A stretch of DNA of 64,000 nt from Rhododendron vialii (GCF_030253575.1 NC_080562.1:28108352-28172351); one strand, 5' to 3'; shown: positions 22,269-34,258, numbered from the stretch's first letter. Translations and numbers: made by a program. Notes: generated by a model not told the origin, from the sequence alone.

Positions 22269-22429
22269 GTATATGTCGTTCTTTTTCTTACTGTTGGTAA
22301 GAAAATAGATTAAAGGATCAACCAAAAGGTCGGACAAGGGAAAGAAAACTCGAAGGTTGGATTCTCCAAATTAGAGATTAGGAAGAAGAAAAAAATGACA
22401 GGTATGGAATACTTGCACAATTTAAGACG

Positions 22430-22745
22430 AAGAAGAAGATAGGCAGACAACGCGGAAATCGAGTGGGCCAACGCGGAAATCAATGGTATCCGACGTGTGT
22501 AGGTGACCGATCCAAGCACTCCATTTTTGTGTGTATAAACACTAAAAAATGAAGTGTTATACACACAAAAATGGAGTGCTAGGATCGGTCGCCTACACAA
22601 GTCAGATGCCGTTAATTCTCGCTTAGGCCCACTCGATTTTTTTTAAAGAATTTTTGGACGGCTCGGATTAGCCGTCCGGTGGCCGGAGTGGGCTCGGCGG
22701 GCCGTCGGGAATCCGATCGGGATTCCCCGTCGGGAACTGTAACGC
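22430..22745. mobile_element. foldback element with 36-base hairpin core
   Basis: The core is an almost perfect inverted repeat: gcactccatttttgtgtgta on the left (about 22516) and tacacacaaaaatggagtgc on the right (about 22561), with about 11 bases between the arms. Pairing extends imperfectly outward through accgatcc/ggatcggt and cctac/gtagg to about 22465 and 22614. The right side continues into a GC-rich block (gccgtccggtggccggagtg) shared in inverted orientation with 21090-21290. Confidence 0.7.
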
Positions 22746-25249
22746 TACTCATAATTTTGCTTGGTTTGGTTTTCCAGAACCACCTACTCTGTCAGCGCGA
22801 TTCTTTATAAGTTCTCTTTAATTATATTTTTTATTCTTTATAAGTTCTCTTTAATTATATTTTTTATTTTTTTATTTATATTTCTCCACTCATTATTCTA
22901 AAAACTCTCTCAGAATCCAAACTAAACAAAGTCAACTTGGAATACCTTCATTCCCACACAAATCTGAAGATTCCGAATATAGCAACAAGTCCTGGGCATT
23001 CTCCATGAACTTGTGATTGGCGACGTTCATGTAAGTGGTGGAGTTAGAATTTTGATCTGAGGAGGGACAGCTTAATAGACATATTTTTTTATCGGAACAT
23101 ATAATTATTACATCATAATTTTTTTTTGCTTTTTAATACATTAAATTTGTACATTAAAATGATTCTAGCCTAATGCATTTAAAATATACCAATCATATAT
23201 TTTTTTTATCTAGGCTACTTCAATAGTCACGTGTTTATTTTTTATTTATGAAAGAGATTTTTTATCAAATCAAACCAAAATTATAAAAATTATAAGTACA
23301 TATGCAAGAATAATTATTGATAATATTCAAAGTCAAGTATATAAAAAATAAAAATTTCAAAACTCGGGTCTTGGCCCTCTGAGTCCCAACATAGCTCCGC
23401 CATTGGTTGAGGTTGAAAAATAGTAGTATATAAGTCTTTATGTTCAAACTTTAGTCACATAATCTCTGTCTTTCGCAAATAAAACACTACATAATTCCTC
23501 AAAAATGTCATGCGCTACACTTTTAATCATCGCACTGCGTTTGCGTTCTCAATTCCACTCTCGCGTGTTCTCATTGTTTGAGGTATAACTTAAGAGCGTT
23601 TAAACGCTTGCACTCACGCTCTCACTCAAACACTTGTACGCGAACTATGTACTACTTAGTAACTTATTAAAGTGGAGACAGCCCAATTATGGCTGCAGGC
23701 CCATATGATCCGCCCATACAAACCGATGCCGAGGCTTTGACGGGCCCGAGTCTCATAGTCAAAATCCCCACCACCGGACGTGCTTGGCACATGGTCACCC
23801 GCCGCGTCACACCAGCTGGACCTTAACCCACAATCGGCTGGCATCAGAAAAACTTTTTTTTTTTATTTTTTATTTTTCCAATTGTGAGGATCATCCTTTC
23901 AGTTTCACTACATTCTCTGTATCACTCTCAATTGTGATGAGTTTTGACATTTAAGTCTCCTTTGGCCTAAATTATTGCCGAATTTTACCACCACATCGTT
24001 TGTCGTGATGGGATGGATCGAAAAAATATAAAAAATATAAAATAGAATTAAAATAGTTCATATAGGAAGATGGAAAAGTCCTCTGCTAACCTTTTTGTGT
24101 GTTTTTGTCGTTTTATATTATTTTTTTTTCCAACTTTAGACTATTTTTATTACTTTTTTTATTTTTATCATCAAGACGAATGGTGTACTATAAACATTTG
24201 ACCAATATTCTAATAAAAATTAAGAGAAAATAATCAAAAAGATTGTGCTAAAAAATCAAAAATTAATTAGGCCAAAGGGGAGTTTGACCAATTAAAATTT
24301 TTTTTTCTTTAAAAGAGTGAGTATTGTCAATATTTTATTTACCTTTCGACATAATTTTGAAATTAATCATTCGTCTCGCAATAGGAATCAAAAATATGAA
24401 ACAAAAGTCCAGATAAAGTTTCTTTTTAAAACTTTTTTTCGTCTTTAGTGACTTTTTTTTTTTGGGATTTTTGGTCATTATCATTACCATTTAGATTTCG
24501 ATCGTCAATACAAATAGTTAATCCAAAAATTCAACATAAATCTTACAAAATCTTTTAAAAAAATGAGTCAAAGGTCAATGGTACAAGTTGATATCTTATT
24601 AATGGATGAAAAGGACAGGGTCAATTTTTCTTTTCTTTATCTGGCTATGTTAACTTGGGAGTGTTTCCGGTAGTGAAAAATTTGTAGATTTTTATTTGTG
24701 GTTGAAAAGTTGTTGGGTGTTTTCGGTAGTGAATAAATTGTGAAAAATGTTAAGTTATTTCCGATAGTGAATAAGTTGTTGATGAGTTTGTGAGTAGAGT
24801 TACTGTAACAAAAAGTTTTTTTCTTGACAAAAAAACTTTTTGTTAGTAAAACCGAGATGGTAAAATGCTGAAACTTTTTTGTTAGTAAAAACGAAATAGT
24901 AAAATACGTTAAATCATAGCCAATTGAGGGTGGTTGGCCGCAAACAAGATTTTGGGTTGGTCTGCGATGGATGTGTTCATGACTTTCAACACAAAATATG
25001 TGTTGAGTGCACCATGTTAGACTCTTAAACATACATTACTTTGTTTTATACTCGTCTTATGAATCACATTTTTTTTATATAAAACATTGCTTTACCTAAA
25101 AATAAGAAAATCACTGAAGCATAATTACAGGTCTTAAAGTTGTTATGTATATTCCTGAAATATGTGGTCTAAATTTTTTCAATCTATTTGTACTTTTGAA
25201 AAAATAAGGTCAACGGTGTAAAATAGTTTTATTGTGTTCGCAATAAAGC
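22746..25249. other. intergenic; no gene recognised
   Basis: Mostly AT-rich. It has a 36-base tandem duplication at 22801-22872 (unit ttctttataagttctcttta), a GC-rich island at 23685-23845 with no recognisable family, and a set of three spaced repeats around 24660-24785 (gtttccggtagtgaaaaatt and variants). Poly-T runs are frequent. I see nothing that supports a gene. Confidence 0.5.
24655..24790. repeat. three spaced copies of a (t)gttt-cggtagtgaa motif
   Basis: gtttccggtagtgaaaaatt (24663), gttttcggtagtgaataaat (24719) and atttccgatagtgaataagt (24757) occur at roughly 40-55 base spacing, which suggests an old minisatellite or MITE interior. Confidence 0.65.
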
Positions 25250-25258
25250 ATATTATGT

Positions 25259-25431
25259 CTGTTTTTTTTTTGCCACACGGTATAATTAGCGGAGTGTGTT
25301 CGGTTAGCACAGGAGGTGCAGGAACTATCCGTAGCCCTGACCCTAAACTGCCCACGGAGGGGCTCGAACCTCCGACTCGTAAAAAAAGGGAGTGGTAGGC
25401 AACCAACTGCACTAGGCAGTGATTCCTGCAT
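25259..25431 (-). mobile_element. tRNA-derived SINE with 9-base target duplication
   Basis: Read on the minus strand, the element has a tRNA-like head (gttggttgcctaccact as box A region and ggttcgagcccctc as box B) and ends in a run of ten A residues. It is flanked by the direct repeat atattatgt at 25250-25258 and 25432-25440. The box B string is the reason it could be mistaken for a tRNA gene, but no cloverleaf fits. Confidence 0.82.
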
Positions 25432-25763
25432 ATATTATGTACATTCATCGTTGAAAAAAATTGTAATGAATTTGATCGTACAAATCGCTGAAGATACATT
25501 ATACAAATCACTGAAGATACATTATTGTCATCCAAACCAATGCTTTATTTAGCCTATATATTTAATCGTTCCCCTATTCCAAAAGGCAAAGCTGCCATTA
25601 AAAAAGGCCTTTCTTATCTCTGTCATGTTCTCCATTGCGGTCAGACTCGGCTAGGGGCTAAATCGTTATTAACTTTTCAAGAGTGAGGACGTAAAATGGT
25701 ACTCCCATGATTAAGGGGGCTGACAGTGTTATTACAGAGTTCTAACTGGGGTGCTAGACTACT

Positions 25764-25967
25764 GGGCCCGTTCCAGTTTCCATTTTAAGAATATAATTTT
25801 AAGTTAAAAAATTATATGTTTATGTAAATAATTTTCTTAGTAATATAAATCTTGTTTAATACAGTGTAAAAAAAATCAAAAAATTATTTTATATTTACAT
25901 TATATTTAAATTAAAAAATTAAAAATAAATACTACTTATTTCTTAAAAAGGAAAAATGGAACGGGCC
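25764..25967. mobile_element. MITE with gggcccgttcca termini
   Basis: The left end gggcccgttccagtttccat, then tttaagaa, pairs with the right end (ttcttaaaaaggaaaaatgg then aacgggcc). The interior is AT-rich and matches the degenerate copy at 4531-4748. I could not find a convincing target duplication. Confidence 0.75.
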
Positions 25968-26700
25968 TGGGCCACTAGCCGGTGAGGTTAAAAGATCAAC
26001 TGCAGGTGGATGTAGTATTTCCATTGGAATTGCATCCACATGTTTTTGACGAAAAATACATTTTGTACCCCTGCATTTATCACGTTGTATGAAAATAAAG
26101 CCCAAAATTTTTAACAAAAGTTCACTAACTAATAACCTGTAAGTCGGTAGTAACTTGGTATACCGAGTTTTTGATGAGTGAAGGATGACCACAAAAGTAA
26201 CTTGTAGTTCATTTTGTTATGGTCATTTTTCACAGAATGCAACATGGTCGTTGCACTAAAAAAGTAATCATACTTACGGAAGAAATTATTTGAAAACTTT
26301 TTCTTGCAAAGAAAAAAGGAACAAGGCAACTTGAGAAATATTTTGGAACATGCGGGGAAAAAACTATTCCACTCTAGAAAATGAGATGAAAAACTTGGGT
26401 TAAAGAGGGAAGGTAATTATGTCTTCAAATTTTAGATTCATTATCTACTATATCGATTTTTAAGTTTTTATGATAATACAATTAATCGAACGCAGTATCA
26501 CAGAACTAATATTTTTCCCTAGTAGAATATAACGGCAACGGAAAATTGACACTTGACCGTAAATGCAAGGGCTTGATAAATGAAGTTGGAAGTGTGAGGA
26601 GCAAAGCGGCTAAGTGTAAAGTGTAGGGGTGTAAAGTGTACATCACCCTTTTTTTTTTCTCCAGAGAAAACAAATTGATTAATTGAATTCACCTAATTAA
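25968..26700. other. TPS upstream region
   Basis: No gene was recognised; this is the probable promoter region of the TPS gene. I could not identify a convincing TATA box at a defined distance from a start site. Confidence 0.4.
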
Positions 26701-26905
26701 TTTGTTTAATATATTATTCTTTGGATATTCACATCCAAGACTTTCCTCGATTAAAAGATCGTTTTGTTTTTTTCCCCATATATGTATAGCTGCCAAGACA
26801 GAACAAAACCCTAGATTTTTGTTGTACATTTTGATCCCCAGACGATCGGGACTGGCGAAGGAAAAAGCTGCTTTTTGGCTGATCTTCGGCCTATAGAGCC
26901 TAGAG

Positions 26906-27155
26906 GTCAGTATTTCTAGATTACTTGATATTCTTATCCGTATGTGATGAATTCGATTTATCCAATTAGGGTTTAAGAGTATGTATTTTTGTTTTTCATT
27001 AGCTTTTATGATGTGGGTATTGTTCAGATCATTGATTTTGGGGATACCCAGTTGTATGATGATCTTTTTGATTGGTTTCCTACCGTGATTTGCTTAATTT
27101 TCACTGCATTGTTTTTTACATTTTGGTTGAAAAGAGTGGCTTCTTTTCATTGCAG
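26906..27155 (+). other. 5'UTR intron of the TPS gene (inferred)
   Basis: A donor tagag/gtcagt at 26905/26906 and a pyrimidine-rich acceptor ttttcattgcag ending at 27155 define a 250-base intron located 112 bases before the start codon. A leader intron is common in plant class II TPS genes. A 10-codon upstream reading frame (ATG at 26782, TAG at 26812-26814) may lie in the leader if transcription starts before it. Confidence 0.6.
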
Positions 27156-27267
27156 ATAACTTGAAATTAGCAATCTAAAGGGAGAGACAAAAAGATCTTT
27201 GGTTTCTGGGTTTGTTGAGATCTTGAAAGGGGTATTTGGAGGTAGATAAGAAGACCTTGTGGTAAAA

Positions 27268-30200
27268 ATGATGTCCAGGTCGTATACCAACCTTTTAGAT
27301 TTGGCATCTGGTAATTTCCCCGTAATGGGTAGAGAGAGGGAGCGGCGGCGGCTTCTTCCTAGGGTAATGACGGTTCCGGGAAGTATTGCTGAGCTTGATG
27401 ATGATCAGGCTCATAGCGTTGCATCTGATAATCCCTCTTCTCTTGCCTCAGATAGGATGATTATTGTGGCGAATCAGTTACCTTTGAAAGCAAAGCGCCG
27501 GCAGGATAATAAAGCGTGGGTTTTTAGTTGGGATGAGGACTCTGTGCTTTCGCAACTGAAGGATGGTTTACCTGAAGATATGGAAGTGTTGTATATTGGG
27601 TCATTGAGGGTTGATGTCGATCCAATTGAACAGGATGATGTCGCGCAACTTCTGTTGGACAGATATAAATGCGTCCCTACTTTTTTACCACCGAATATTT
27701 TGGAGAAGTTCTATGATGGTTTCTGTAAGAAACAATTATGGTCACTTTTTCACTACATGTTGCCGTTTTCAGCAGACAACGGACGCCGGTTCGATCGGTC
27801 TATGTGGGAAGCTTATGTGTCTGCGAATAAGTTATTTTCCCAGAAAGTGATTGAGGTGCTGAATCCAGAGGATGATTTTGTGTGGATTCATGACTACCAT
27901 TTGATGGTATTGCCCACCTTTTTGAGGCGGCGCTTCAACCGTTTACGAATGGGATTTTTCCTCCACAGCCCATGGCCCTCATCTGAGATTTACAGGACGC
28001 TTCCTGTTAGAGAAGAGATTTTGAAGGCTCTTCTCAACTGTGACCTTATCGGTTTTCACACATTCGACTATGCTCGGCATTTTCTTTCTTGTTGCAGTCG
28101 GATGTTGGGTTTAGAGTATCAGTCGAAAAGGGGATATATAGGGTTGGAATATTATGGAAGGACTGTTGGGGTAAAGATAATGCCAGTTGGGGTTCACATG
28201 GGTCAGATTGAGTCGGTGATGAAACTTGCTGATAAGGAGGGGAAGGTTGAGGAGCTCAGGCAGAAATATGAAGGAAAAACAGTATTTCTTGGAGTTGATG
28301 ACATGGATATTTTTAAGGGTATCGATTTAAAACTTTTAGCAATGGAACAGATGCTCAAGCAACACCCAAAATGGCTGGGAAGGGCTGTGTTAGTTCAGAT
28401 TGCAAATCCTGCTAGGGGTAAAGGGATAGGTTTGGAAGAAGCTCAGGTGGAGATACGAGAAAGCTGTAAGAGGATCAATGAAGAATATGGAAAGCCTGGT
28501 TATGAGCCCATAATATTTATTGATAGGCCGGTGTCCATAAATGAAAAGATTGCTTATTACAGCATTGCTGAGTGTGTTGTTGTGACAGCTGTGAGAGACG
28601 GAATGAACTTGACTCCATATGAGTATATTGTTTGTAGACAGGGTGCACTTGATACGGAATCAGGTACGGACTTGAGTGGACCCAAGAAGAGCATGTTGGT
28701 TGTGTCAGAGTTCATTGGATGTTCTCCTTCACTGAGTGGGGCGATTCGTGTCAATCCCTGGAATGTTGAAGCTACTGCAGAGGCAATGAATGAGGCTATA
28801 TCAATGGAAGAAGCAGAGAAGCAGTTGAGGCACGAAAAACATTACAAGTATGTTAGCACCCATGACGTGGCTTATTGGTCAAGGAGCTTTATGCAAGATA
28901 TGGAGAGAACTTGCGCGGAGCATTTTAGGCGAAGATGTTGGGGGATTGGTTTGGGATTTGGGTTCAGAGTTGTGGCACTTGATCCTAATTTCAGAAAGCT
29001 GTCGATAGATGCGATTGTTTCGGAATACTGCAGGGCGAAGAGTAGAGCCATTCTTTTGGACTACGATGGAACTGTGATGCCGCAGAACTCCCTCAACAAA
29101 ACTCCAAGTGCAGAGGTGATCTCGATACTCAACAGACTATGTGGAGACCCCAGAAATACAGTGTTCATTGTCAGTGGAAGAGGAAAGGATAGCTTAAGCA
29201 AGTGGTTATCTCCTTGTAGGAAGCTTGGAATTGCTGCTGAACATGGCTACTTCTTGAGGTTTGCTTTCTTCTTCTCCCTATCTTTTTGTTTGAAAAATAT
29301 ACCAGATTCAATTCATCCGGGAAATGTTTTTGGACATAACATGCATATGAATGTATTTCACACGATATATTTGACATCCCAAGCGTACACGGCATTTATG
29401 GCGATCCTCCTATTTCTGGGTTCATTTTAGCCTTTTAGGAAACATTCTATGTTGGACTTAGTATAGGAACTGTCTTGTCTACGTGTTAGCATGTTGGATC
29501 ATTATACCAGTAGCAGTGAAGCTGTCTCTGCTTACACGATGTCAGAAAGAACCTCCTCATTTCATCACTGCATCACTCGTTGGCTATTGAGGTTTATGAT
29601 CCATTACTTTAATTGATTAGGATGGGTGGGGCATGTGTGTAAATTGGTCCGGTTTGTGTTGTTGTTTTCTATACCAGTGCATATTAGTGCATAGTTGTCA
29701 AGGATGAGAGGCGCACCGAGGTGCAAGGTGAGGTACACGCCTTTTTGAGGTGAGGCACGCGCCTTTTTGAAGCGAGGCTCACTTATGCGAAAAAAAATAA
29801 GAAAAATAGCATACAAAAATATTTCAATAGTAAACACTAAGTCAATGAGTTTTCGAAATCCATTATTAACCTTAATAATCAAAGCTATCATGTCATTATG
29901 AGTTTTCAAATATCTCTTCTTATCCCATTTGTAAGTTTAATATACTATGAAGAATATCATGTATCCTTGGTTCTTTAATAAATGAAATAAAATTGGGATC
30001 TTTGTTCATCTAATTTTTTTTGGGGGGCAAAACAAGAACTTCATGGAGAAAGTAAAAACAATAAGAGGTTTCAAGTTTCTTCCTTAATTTTCTTCCTTTA
30101 TCGAAAAAAAAAAAAAATCAATTGTTGTGAACTAAAAACAACCGTCGAATACCTGAGTAATCGAGAGAAGAGAAGAGAGAAGTCGAATGGGCCTGAGTCT

Positions 30201-32713
30201 AATGATCGACTGGAGAGAAAGAGAGATTGACCAGAGAGAGAAGAGGGAGATCGACTGAAGAGAGAACAGGGATATCAATTGGAGAGAAGAGGGAGACAAG
30301 GGCTGGAGTCGACTGAGGAGACCGACTGGGTATATGGTTGATGAGAGAGCGAAAGTAACAACTTAACCTAGCTTGATCCTACGGGTGTGATTAAAAGTGA
30401 AAAGGCGCCTTTTTTGCGCCTTTTGCCTATCGCGCCTTGCCTGCGCCTCTTTCAACTCGCCTCACCGTAGCTCCTACAAGGCGCAAGGACTACCCCTCAC
30501 ACCTAGGCGTGTCTTTGACAACTATGGGTATATAACTGGCTGTTTATGTATCTTAGCATTGTGAACTGGAATGTATTGATGCCTTAGGTACCTTTAGATA
30601 CGTTGTGCAGTCTTAATTTATCTGTGTGAATGAAATTCTTCATTTTCGTTTAGAAAGTGTTATTGTTAATTGTGCAACATCTCAGGTGGCCACAAAATAA
30701 AGAATGGGAAACTTCCAATCAGAGTTCTGAATTTGGATGGAAGCAAATGGCTGAACCTGTAATGAGTTTGTATACCGAGTCTACTGATGGTTCTTCTATT
30801 GAAAAGAAGGAAAGTGCGTTAGTCTGGAAATACCGTGATGCAGACCCAGGCTTCGGATTTGCTCAGGCAAAGGAGTTGTTAGATCATCTAGAGAGTGTTT
30901 TGGCGAATGAAGCTGTAGCTGTGAAGAGTGGTCAGTTCATTGTGGAAGTCAGGCCCCAGGCATGTATCCCGTAATTCTAAATTAACACAACTATTTTATT
31001 GTACGTTAGTGTTAGGGTTCCAATTATGAAACTGTCTGAACATGGATAAGAAAGGAATGGAAAGGCTCAGCCTCGCTCACTCAAAATCCAGCAACCTTTC
31101 GTAGAAAAATATTCCTGTTTATTCTCTGAGATATCTTTAATCATATGCTACATTTCATCTTAGTCAAATAAGAGTATCTCCAATGGTTGACATGCTATTT
31201 GACTAGTTATTGCATAATATATCATTGAGTAGTTCCAAATTGCTATATCATTGCAACATTGTTCCATGGTGTGATGCTATTCAGTCTACTCCTTTTACGA
31301 CAAGACACATCAAAATGTTGCTTGTGTAGCCCTAAGAAGCACAGACACTTTAAAGGATATGTGTAGGATGCCGACACTTCTCAGACACTTGTCCGACACT
31401 CTTTTTGCAATGCATCATACACGTCTTAGGTGTCTATGACTAAAAATTTCGCATAGAATTGACACTTAAAAACTTGCTAACGTGATATAATCAAGTTCCA
31501 GAATTCGACATCGCTATCTTCTTATACAAGTTGGAAAAATTTGAAGTTCAGTCAAAATTTGTAGAGAAATGGAAAAGGTACATTAAAGAAATATTAGGAA
31601 GAGGATTTAGCATTGCCTAGCTGTGTCGATGCCCTTCTTTTTAATGATTTCTTGAGTACTGTGTCCGCAAATTCTTCATAACTTCTTGAACCTTATCTAT
31701 GATTTAATGTGTGGCCAAAAAATTATTGTGGTAGATACACTGCTATATGTCTCAACAAATACAAAGACAGTATTCTCCATGTATTTATCTCAAATCTCAA
31801 TGAATACAAGACAGTATTCTCCTCATGTCTGTGTCATCCTTTTTACAGAAAAAATAGTGTATTTGCCTGTCCATGTCGTATCCTTGTCCCATGGCCGTAT
31901 CCATGCTTCTTAGGTGTGTCCCATCAGGAGAGAGATAGAGGGAAATAGTCTTGCTAAGATTTACCTATTGGTTAACCTTGAGCTTTACGTGGCACCAAGT
32001 TTAGCTAGTGGTAAAAATAGCACCCCAACTAGCATTCCTTTGGAGCAAGAAAAATAAGTTTTAAAACTTAATGCTTGATTTAGCAATAGCAAGCCGATGG
32101 AGAAGGTCCAAGTAGAGAACCAGATTTTTGATGCATGCACTGAGCCTATTTTAAGCAATGCTATGCAGCCCTGCTAATCTTCAGAAGGTTTCTGGTATAC
32201 TGTTTTGAAGACTTTTGCCATGTTTTTTTCCCTTTGTGATGCTGGCAGTGAGTTTCACAAATTGTCAGTCATCTCAATTGCTCTATTTTTTTTTTTGCTT
32301 TGAATACGGGTTGTTACAAATGTCACTTCCATTAACATCAAACTGTTCACAACCAGCAGTGGGCCTGGGAGCTCTAAAATGTGTTTAACTTACTTTTCCA
32401 GGGAGTAACCAAAGGCCTGGTTGCAGAAAAGATATTCACATCTATGGCTGAGAATGGTAAACGAGCAGATTTTGTGCTTTGCATTGGTGATGACAGATCC
32501 GATGAAGACATGTTTGAAATAATTGGTAATGCCGTGTCGAGGAACATCCTTTCATCCTATACTTCGATATTCGCATGTACAGTCGGACAGAAGCCAAGCA
32601 AAGCCAAATACTATTTGGATGATACAACTGAAGTGATAACCATGCTTGAATCTCTTGCTGAATTCGCTGATTCTCCGGCTTCCTCTGAAGAAGACTCTGA
32701 TGGGTCCCCATGA
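27268..32713 (+). CDS. TPS7: class II trehalose-6-phosphate synthase, TPS7-like
   Basis: Three coding exons, 27268-29258, 30686-30959 and 32402-32713, join to 2577 bases, giving 858 residues, the normal class II length. The start MMSRSYTNLLDLASGNFPVM matches plant TPS5-TPS7; the in-frame GTG nine bases earlier is not needed. Residues about 60-550 form the GT20 synthase domain (RMIIVANQLP, WIHDYHLMVLP, RDGMNLTPYEYI). From about 590 on follows the HAD phosphatase-like domain with AILLDYDGT (about 592), VSGRG (about 635) and GDDRSDEDMFE (about 784). Class II proteins generally lack proven synthase or phosphatase activity and are thought to act in the cytosol as regulators of sugar signalling, with SnRK1 and 14-3-3 contacts known for several. 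The exon 1 junction splits an Arg codon (AG/G). The exon 2 end is CAG/GCATGT, a GC donor (see findings). Both introns hold small transposons. Confidence 0.96.
29690..30526. mobile_element. MITE-like element in TPS intron 1
   Basis: Inverted termini catagttgtcaaggatgag (left) and the complement of gtctttgacaactatg (right) enclose about 840 bases. GCGCC/aggcgc-rich subterminal blocks lie inside both ends (gcacgcgcctttttgaagcg; aaaaggcgccttttttgcgc). No transposase frame is present. I could not find a matching target duplication. The element is in the middle of the intron, well away from both splice sites. Confidence 0.7.
31331..31914. mobile_element. MITE-like element in TPS intron 2
   Basis: The left end cctaagaagcacagacactt and the right end (gtatccatgcttcttagg) are inverted repeats, and interior strings such as gccgacacttctcagacac and gtccgacact repeat the same theme. 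A plant repeat family of this kind is familiar to me, but I cannot name it. No coding capacity. Confidence 0.6.
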
Positions 32714-34160
32714 TGGCATCAGGTTTCTCTTGATCGAAATTCCCTTCTCCAGTGGAATGTTCTTTCTAGATTGGAAAATGGATATGTGTTGTATAGTGTG
32801 TCGGTTTTTATTGTAGTTTTACTTTTTCCCATCTTGTGTTGTTTCCCTTTCTTGGTGGACGCATTTTGTGGTCCTTTTTTGGGTTCAGCTTAGATTTAGC
32901 TTGGAGAAAAGCTGTGAAAATTTTAGTTATCATCCCTTTGAACAATGCTAGAAGAGAAAAATACTATTCTAGAAGGGAGAGAGAACCCTGGTCGGCTTAC
33001 ATCTGAAATGCGATGGTGGAAAGGAAAGTTGAAGTCTGCTGAGTGCCTATATGAGCAACATGTGCCTGAACAGTGGACAGTCAATGATAACGACAGAGGA
33101 GCCTTGTGACTTGATTTTAGATCTATGGGTTTTTACTCAATCACTGTCGAGGTAGCTCTTGAACATTTCGCCATAATATAGCTGTGGATGTTTATGGCAA
33201 AACTGTCAAATTGGTGATGTTCTTCAGTGATTTGAAAGCTAAACATGGAAGTTGAAGGGCCATTTGTCTGGATTATGTAAAAGTTGCTGGCTGTATTAGC
33301 CTCACCAAAGGTTTTCTTTGTCTTCTGTCATGGAGGAGTGTCGAGAGATCGGAAGATTTGGCATTCTTATACCTGCAACGGATGAACAAGCTTCTGTTGA
33401 TTCAGCCAGTTTCCATCAATGCTCATGACACGAAGAGCTGGTATGGGCTTCGCTTTTATTCCTTTTAACAACAATCTGTGTAAAAAGATTTGAAGCAACA
33501 CCATTAAGTTTGTAATTTTTGTTCTATTGATGTCCTGTGAAGTATCACTAATGATGTTGAGACTGTCATCCCTTTTGTACTTTTTCTTGTGAATAGCTCT
33601 CGTTATGTCAATTACGAGCGGTAGAACATTTAGTTTCTCTATATGTTGTTTTGATTCGTTTCTCTAGCTGCATCTTCAGTTCGAAACTTCAGCAAGTACT
33701 AACTACTTGAGATTCAATACCTTGTTTTATTGCCAGAAGTGCAAATAATATTCTCGGTACTTGCAAGTGAGATCTACAGTGCGGAGTAGATGCCAAATGA
33801 AAAAAGTTTCTGCAATTTGGAAGGAGATATTTCAGCTCACACCATATGTTGGTCCAGTGAAATTGATGAGAACTTGATCAATTTGTTTAAGTTTAACCGA
33901 TGCACATGTTCAACAGCTTTTGTTTAAGTTTATTCTTTAGTTGAGTAATGCTCGTTTACTTGAAACTCTTACCAATTTTTTTATTTTTTGTTTGTCTTTT
34001 CACAATGGGTTGGGGAGAATAGGGGAAGAGGCAGCTACTTTTAAAAACCAGGTATCATTTCCTGTAACAGAGCAGCATATCTGTTGTGCCAACCTCTTCT
34101 TGTTAATAAGATGATCCTCATTTAGTAGTATTTATTTTCACTACCTACTGTATTGAACTT
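32714..34160. other. TPS 3'UTR and intergenic DNA
   Basis: The first 200-300 bases after the TPS stop are probably 3'UTR. Beyond that nothing could be assigned; the composition is less AT-rich than typical spacer up to about 33450, but all frames are broken. Confidence 0.5.
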
Positions 34161-34164
34161 TGTT

Positions 34165-34258
34165 CCAGTTTTAATTGGGTCCCTGCTGGTGGACGTGATT
34201 CCCAAAATTAATCAAGATGCGCGTAAGCTGGCTCGGAGACTTGAGTTATAAAAAAGGA
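34165..34258 (+). mobile_element. SINE 3' fragment
   Basis: The stretch atcaagatgcgcgtaagctg, followed by gctcggagac, ttgagttat and an A run, is the 3' body and tail of a plant SINE type also seen at 37925-38019. The tRNA-like head is weak or missing. Confidence 0.55.

Noticed and set aside
23656-23844. GC-rich 62-codon minus-strand frame
   Set aside because: No family match; it looks like a GC-rich repeat fragment, though I could not identify it.
25330-25420. tRNA gene on the minus strand (box B ggttcgagccc)
   Set aside because: No cloverleaf or acceptor stem could be drawn, and the A tail with target repeats shows a SINE.
26702-26896. 64-codon open frame in the TPS leader as a conserved upstream peptide
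   Set aside because: It begins at TTG, not ATG. Only the short 10-codon frame at 26782 has a true ATG.
29259-29430. C-terminal extension of TPS exon 1 as the natural end of the gene
   Set aside because: The residues after YFLR do not match the TPS family, and exons 2 and 3 complete the conserved phosphatase-like domain in frame.
33000-33430. Possible decayed gene downstream of TPS
   Set aside because: Base composition is gene-like, but no frame gives more than short unrecognisable peptides and no family could be named.
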